Shown here in pieces: positions 57,996 through 64,000 of a stretch of 64,000 nt of DNA. A program made the translations under genes and the position numbers. The stretch spans positions 2,356,001 through 2,420,000 of the forward strand of contig KV748177.1 in NCBI GenBank assembly GCA_001692895.1, written 5' to 3'. This DNA comes from Cenococcum geophilum 1.58 (lineage: Eukaryota; Ascomycota; Dothideomycetes; Gloniales; Gloniaceae). The notes under the pieces were generated by a model. It ran no database searches, had not been told where the DNA came from, and saw only the letters and a program-made list of their open reading frames with translations. Each line of letters starts with the position of its first letter. The first letter of the stretch is position 1.

Positions 57996-57997
57996 TA

Positions 57998-58130
57998 GGA
58001 CCCGAGTCTAAAGGTCGGAGAGTGTAGCCGAAAGCTCCGGGAGTGTTCAAATACGCCACGTCGCAAAATCTTACACTTGATGAACTTTAGCCCCGTGCGC
58101 GCACACCTAATGAGCTTTTAATACAAAATT
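57998..58130. other. Right edge of the ordinary-composition island
   Basis: No gene is seen. Composition turns AT-rich again at about 58,120-58,140. Confidence 0.5.
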
Positions 58131-58299
58131 CTTTAAAATTATTGTGATTAATATATTAAAGCTATACATTATTATATAATATTGCAACTATACCCTATCT
58201 TTGGCGTATTTAAGATCGTGCAAATCTTAGCATTAAAAATAGCTAATAATACGCAAGTATCCTGAAGTGCGTAAAGATATATCCAGAATAGATTAATAA

Positions 58300-61200
58300 T
58301 GTATCCAGGATATAATCCAGGTACCCTTACGCACTTGCCTATCTCAGGTAGTTCTTCTATACTACTGCCAATAGAAGAAACTCAGCCTTTAATTAAAGAC
58401 TTAGAACAATTACGGGAGGACTTCTTTTATAAAGGGCAACGGGTGTAGAAGGAACGCACATATGTAAATATTAAAGACGGTAATTAGGATATATCCGGCT
58501 TATATTGGGAGTACCACTAAGATATTTAATCCCAAATGCCTATGCTACAACAATCTGCCAACGCCTCTTCTTTAACGATAGTAGTAAGTAGAATTATATA
58601 ACGCGAGCTATATATAATATATAAACTAATTATCTCTATAATATAGCCAGGCTTAATATTAATTATATAAACTGGATCGCTTGCAGTAGAAAGACTTATA
58701 TTTAGTTAAGAGATACCAGAATATCCTGTCCTCTAAGCACGGGATTGGATATATTATAGATTTGTCTAGCCTATAGCTAAATAATAAGAATATTACAAAG
58801 ATATACGAAAATATAAGACACTATATCCTAGATAGATCCTATATATAACTTGGTTCTAATATAGATAGATGCAATACTTATACACATTAAAGAACAAAAT
58901 AAGTACAACATGCCCTCTTTTTGGCCTCTAAAAGTGTTTTAGAAGACAGATACCCTATTTAGGCGTGTTTTGTTGCGAATATTTAGACCCTTAACTACAA
59001 AACTTTCATTACGAGCAAATTACAGTGGAGGACTAGGAAAGAATACGTAAATTATAAGAAAAAGTATAATATATCTATGATATTATGCTACTATATCTAA
59101 GTTATAATATAGACATCGCGAACTCTTATACATTTCCTTAGCGATTTAATAGAATTAAATTAAGATAATATTAAATAAAGAAACACGAACACGTAAGACA
59201 TTTATTTATATTATCTATTTTTATTAACATATATATAGGCTTTATAATAGTATTTATTATGCATTTTAGTACTAGATTGCCTACATAGAGCAAAGTGCTA
59301 GTTATAAGCCATATCTTTATATTATAAAGTACACAGTTAGTGTCTAATAGATCCTAAATATATTACTACTATAACTAAGCTATAACTAGTCACTTATAAA
59401 TAGACCCGTGGTAAGTATATACTGTACTAAGGGAAGTTGAACATAGAACTATAAAAAACACTACCAAAAGTCTCTTTCTTCAGTTTTAAGATACTTATTA
59501 AAGTATTTAAGAGATTTACTTAACTAAGGCTATTAGGGTACCCCAGAAACCTATACAGCGGTAGAGCACAGGAAGAAAAGATTAGATAATTGCGGTAAGT
59601 TATTATAATATGTATATAACTATAATATAACTATAATATAACTATAATATAACACTAACATATCTAGGTTGTAACCACACCCAAGGGCCTGGAAAATGGG
59701 TACTAGCCCTATATAACGTGGAGTTTAATTATATATAGCTAGATAATATTAAGGATTACCCTTATATTATTTTAACTTCTTACAGCAAACATATGCATCC
59801 TCTAGCGCCTCCGTCAAAGGTTCTAATACAGCTTATTAAAGAACTTCAATAATAAATCCAGCAATAGTCGGGGCTAGGGCTTACTCTAAGTATATTATAT
59901 CTAAGCTATATTAATGCTCTATCCTTACTCTATTAGGCTCTTTTACATACAGCCCTTTAATAAAAGAGTTTTGCAAAAAATACGATGTCACTAGCCTTCT
60001 AAGCCTTCATTAAAGCCTAGCAAATCTTAACAAGATTCAATACATAATTAAAAAGTAATAGCTTTTATTATTTCCACAAGGTTAAGATATACAAGGGGTA
60101 ATATTTAAAAAGCATCTATATTATAAAACTGGTCCTGGATATATATAAGATATATTCTATAAAAATAGTAAGCTAATAATTATATACTTTTAAAAAGGCC
60201 AGGCAGAAATACTATCAACATTAAAAATATTTAAAATTAATATATCGTTTAAACAAGTCAGTACAGCTGGGCTAGATGAGGTTATAATTGCTACAAATAT
60301 CCCTGGAATTAATAAAGGTATTATATAACCTAGTTATATCACAGTTATATCTTTATTCTAATAAGGCTATAGTTATTACACTAATAAGAGTTTTTGTAAA
60401 CCAAGCCATGGGCCGATCAGTAGAGATATATTAACAACTTTTCTATACTATATTCCGCTTATATAAGAATTGCGGCTATCTAACTTATTAGAGTCATATC
60501 CATAAACATGGATTTTATACAGCTCTTATAAATATAGATGGGGTGTAGGCAAAAGGTATTTTATAATGCGTATATGTTAAAGATATTACTAAAATATATT
60601 AGGGCTTAGCCTTTACCTAGCAGATATTAACCCCTCGCAGACCTAGCAGGGCTATATAAAGTCTGCAATTATATATTACCAAATCCACATTCTTCGCGGT
60701 ATTTATTAGGTTATTGGAGCCGGAAATATGGGCTAAGATAGTGTTGGGTAACATATAGCTTCGATTATGGAGGCTACAAGCCATAAGCAATACTACGAAA
60801 TTTTAGACGCGATTAAAGGTATAGAGATATTATATCCCTAATTAATCCATACTATATCCACATTCTAACATTCACGGTTATAGAAAAGTATAGTAATAAC
60901 CATAAAATCGTAAACTGGTGTCGACATAAGCGATATATATATATTGCATCTGGAATAAATCCACATTGTAGTAAAATGGACAGCAATATATTCTCTACAA
61001 TTATAAAGAATACAAACGCCGTTAAATGCTCCCATTTTTAAGCGAATAATCTTAGGCGTTAATTAAGCCTTTTAGCTGCTATTTTAATGTTAGTATATCT
61101 TATATATCCGTAATATAGTATTATAATAACAATTATAGTGGATAAAGAATTAATGTTTTTAATTTTAAAGTGTGAAAGGCGTATTATTAGCATGGGATTT

Positions 61201-62010
61201 TATATACATCGCGAACTATATCTGTCGCCAAAAGAATGGCTCTAGCAGAGAAGCGTAAATGTATAGATTTATTATGGCTCTAATGTGGATATATCGCTAA
61301 TATAATCTATTATAGTTCTACAAGTTTTAAAAGAGCTAGAAAAATTAAGAAAACAGGCCCGTACTAGCAAAGAAAAAGCTAATGCTATATCTATAAGTAT
61401 TAAAGAGGATAAAGATTTTAATTTTAATGATGTTATATTAGATATATCATCTTCTAGAACTAGTATACGCCCACGGTTGCAATTATAAAGTTCGCGAGGC
61501 GCACAATTAAAATCTCACTTACAATCTCTTACCTCTGTTTGCTCTGGTATATTATATTCTAGATCTTACCAAATTCTATAAAGCTAATATTTTTTAGTTT
61601 CCTCTATTACAACATTAAATGATAGTTAGATTTCGCTTTCTCCTAGGCCTATTTCACCGTTAGGTAAGATTATCTAGATATATCCTTAATATATCCAGCT
61701 TATAAGCTAACTATATCTAGGACATAAGAGTAGCTCCTAGTCTTTACTTCGTATAACTATTACTTAATAAGCTTAATTCTTATAACAGTTAACGCTATAG
61801 TAATCCTAATTAAATATTCATAAGTAAGAAGCCTGGGTTTTACGTATAGAAGCTAAAGCAAAAGCAATTAAACTATAAAATCGAAAGATGGAATTGGAGC
61901 TTAGAAAATTAGAATAAGAACTTAGTTAGTACAAACTTCTATATTTACAAGCATAAAGGGCGGAGGTTATATTAAGGTAATTACCTAGATATAAAGACAT
62001 TATAATATCT
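58300..62010 (+). pseudogene. Transposase-like gene of unknown family (RIP-degraded)
   Basis: On the plus strand a discontinuous reading runs through LIKDLEQLREDFFYKGQRV (about 58392-58450) and FKINISFKQVSTAGLDEVII (about 60231-60290). It goes on to VFVNQAMGRSVEIY (about 60390-60432), VNWCRHKRYIYIASGINPHC (about 60912-60972) and IIKNTNAVKCSHF (about 61001-61040), and a charged helical tail, LEKLRKQARTSKEKANAISI (about 61337-61400). A KNTNAVE-H-type motif near the end recalls repeat-associated fungal proteins, but I cannot name the family with confidence. Many stops and frame changes show it is dead. Repeated words of the ATATCCAGG type (58280-58325, 61675-61705) might be sub-terminal sites. 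Confidence 0.5.
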
Positions 62011-62545
62011 AAGAGAAAGCCTAACCGTAATACTCCACGCTATGCTCTATGCTCCGCGTAATGTTCTATGCCTATAATATAACTAGGATCTAACCGGCAT
62101 GCATTTAAGATGCATAAACGCCTTAACCTAATTAATCTATACGGCGTAGTTCTCCTCAGTATTAAACGTCTCCCTATTATTAAAGTCATCTATAATCTCT
62201 AGTAGCGTTATATTAGGTAAAACAAAGTTCTATTTACAGTTAGATTATAGATATATTAGTAATATAATTAAAGAATATAAGCATACCTTGTTAAACTAGA
62301 TATATGTAGCCCAGTTAGATAAGTATACTATTTATATTAGATCTAAGATATAACAGAAATATAACTAGCAAACTTACTCTTGCTATTAATTCTACATAAA
62401 GAACATTTCTGCTTATTTAACTTACTAATAACCTTAAATATTATGGTGCGGTTAGGCTATATTAAGGTTAGATTATAGTTATATTATAATTAGAACTATA
62501 TAAACTTGCCTTACCCTTAGGGGTTAATGGGATTCTGGAATAGAA
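62011..62545. other. AT-rich spacer
   Basis: No gene is recognised. It contains GTTAGATTATAGATATA-type words that also occur in repeat R1 (62238 and 62470). Confidence 0.4.
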
Positions 62546-64000
62546 TATAATACGCGTCTACTAAACTAGCTCCTCTATAATCTAGTTAGATCTATAATAT
62601 AATAAGATTATAAATAATAACATACCTAAATCTGCTAAAATTACTTTGCGTTTTCTATGACCTTTAGCCATTAAGGGTGCATTTTTAATTAGGGGGGCTA
62701 AAATATATTAGTGATATATCCTAGATAGAAGAACAATAGTTTATACCATTATAATATATTCCAGCCTTTTTTACTGCTTTACTAATAGGGTATATAACCT
62801 ACAGTTCCTCCTTAGTATAAATAGCTCTATAAAGTGTCTTCCAAGCCGCTAAAATGGGTTAGATCTAGGATATAATATAGATATATAAATAAATATACTA
62901 TCCAAGTTATCTAATTCTAGTTTTTTTTAACCTCTAGGCTTTATACTCCTAATTATATAGCCTCCGCCTTTTTTTATTTTAAGGTTAAAAGGAGGTTATA
63001 ATATAGATACATCTAGGATCTTATAGGAAAATGCGACTTAATATACTTAATCAATCCTCTACAACTATTTGCGAATTTTTTTTCCTAACTGTAAACAGTG
63101 TGCTTGGCATCTGGATCCTATTATAGTTAGATCTAGGATATAACAAAAATATATAGCACTTATAACTCATAGTCTTCCTAATAGCATAATCCTATTTATA
63201 AAAAATCTCCTCTAGTAGAATATGGATGAGGAAATATTCGCCGCGGGGCTATATTTAGGTTATATCTTAGATATAAGCTAGATATATGCTAGATATTACC
63301 TTAATATAAAAGAACGGAATCTACCCTGGGCGCTTGTTAAGTCTAAGGTACTATGCCTTAGTATATTGACTAGGGGCACCAGAAATACGCCTCTTTATAG
63401 TATTTGGCTGAAGAGCAGTATTATAAGTGCCAGAACCCTCGCCCTTACTACTATCTAAGTCTGGATTAGAATATGCCTTGGAAGCTACTGCCCTATTTGC
63501 TGGAGTGCTATATATAGCCATTATAGTGGCGTCTGTATTTTAGATAGAGCTACTAGGGCTGCTAAGGACTTTGTTAATAATCTATTAAGGTTAGATTATA
63601 GATATAACATAGTTTTGTCTAAAATATAACTTACATCTTATACAACCTCTATCCTACTAAAAGTATTCACCTGCCTATTTTAGAGAAAATTCTCGGTCTA
63701 TATCCTAATTAGATCCTTCTTATAACCACTAGAAGTCACATTACCTTATTATAAAATTGCGTATTTAGACTATCGAGTGGTATCTATTCCATATTAGATT
63801 ATGGATATAACCTAGATATATACATGCGCCGCTTATATAAGAGTTATCACGGCTGTTCTCTGGGGGCTAAAAGGGATTTGGCGGCAACTAATATAGTTTA
63901 GTTAGATTAAGATAATAATGTGGATGGAATATTAATAAAATACCTCTTCTGCTCCAGATTGCTGGTTCTCTAGGGTTTATAGCCACATTAGATCCTTAAT
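62546..64000. repeat. Dispersed repeat R1, right copy (runs off the window)
   Basis: Colinear with 52409-53850 in the same orientation. It starts at ATAATACGCGTCTACTAAAC and keeps more C/G at several sites than the left copy, so it is the less mutated of the two. Confidence 0.8.

Noticed and set aside
58280..61705. Starship-type element or its tyrosine-recombinase captain
   Set aside because: No recombinase motif order or cargo structure is seen. The HET gene beside AT-rich repeats is suggestive but not evidence.

Overview
This window looks like chromosomal DNA of a filamentous ascomycete (Pezizomycotina). About 61 of the 64 kb is repetitive DNA heavily hit by what looks like RIP (repeat-induced point mutation). 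It is rich in TpA, CAG/CAA/TGG codons have become stops throughout, and LTR pairs differ almost only by C/T and G/A transitions. I see one gene that still looks functional: a HET-domain (heterokaryon incompatibility-type) gene on the minus strand at 55,478-57,629, in a ~3 kb island of ordinary base composition. I found no rRNA, tRNA or CRISPR. Order- or genus-level identity cannot be read from this sequence.

Layout. From 1 to ~42.7 kb the window holds one old chromodomain Ty3/Gypsy element (called D, plus strand; its 5' end lies outside), split into five pieces by four later LTR elements: A (Gypsy, 541-17363), F (Copia, minus, 18476-24813), E (Copia, minus, 25797-31912) and B (Gypsy, same family as A, 33626-41986). 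A itself carries a further Gypsy element, G (8132-16968), inserted in its 3' LTR. B carries a 405-bp 5'-truncated LINE. Every one of these insertions is bounded by a readable target-site duplication: AGTAR for A, TATAA for G, CTACT for F, ATAAC for E, GGTTT for B and 16 bp for the LINE piece. The order of events can therefore be read directly. Next to D lies a minus-strand Gypsy element, C (~42.77-51.23 kb), with a Tad1-like LINE (45515-49590) inserted between its gag and its zinc knuckle, flanked by a 15-bp duplication. From 51.2 to 55.0 kb is unassigned AT-rich repeat DNA. Part of it (52.41-53.9 kb) recurs in the same orientation at 62.55-64.0 kb, so the two copies bracket the HET island. 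From 58.1 to 62.5 kb is a broken transposase-like gene of a family I cannot name.

How the parts relate. D, A, B, G and C encode the usual gag, protease, reverse transcriptase, RNase H and integrase order, and chromodomains are visible in A, B, D and G. F and E have the Copia arrangement. The LINE encodes an endonuclease and a reverse transcriptase and probably supplied the truncated copy in B. None can act now, and several polymerase active-site aspartates read as asparagine. The least expected signals are: (1) short structured modules shared between the 3' ends of otherwise unrelated Gypsy and Copia elements; (2) in A and B, a long extra coding region between the zinc knuckle and the protease, ending at a TTTAAAG heptamer that fits a -1 frameshift; (3) satellite arrays in the leader of G that look less mutated than their surroundings; and (4) a candidate 131-bp MITE just upstream of the HET gene.
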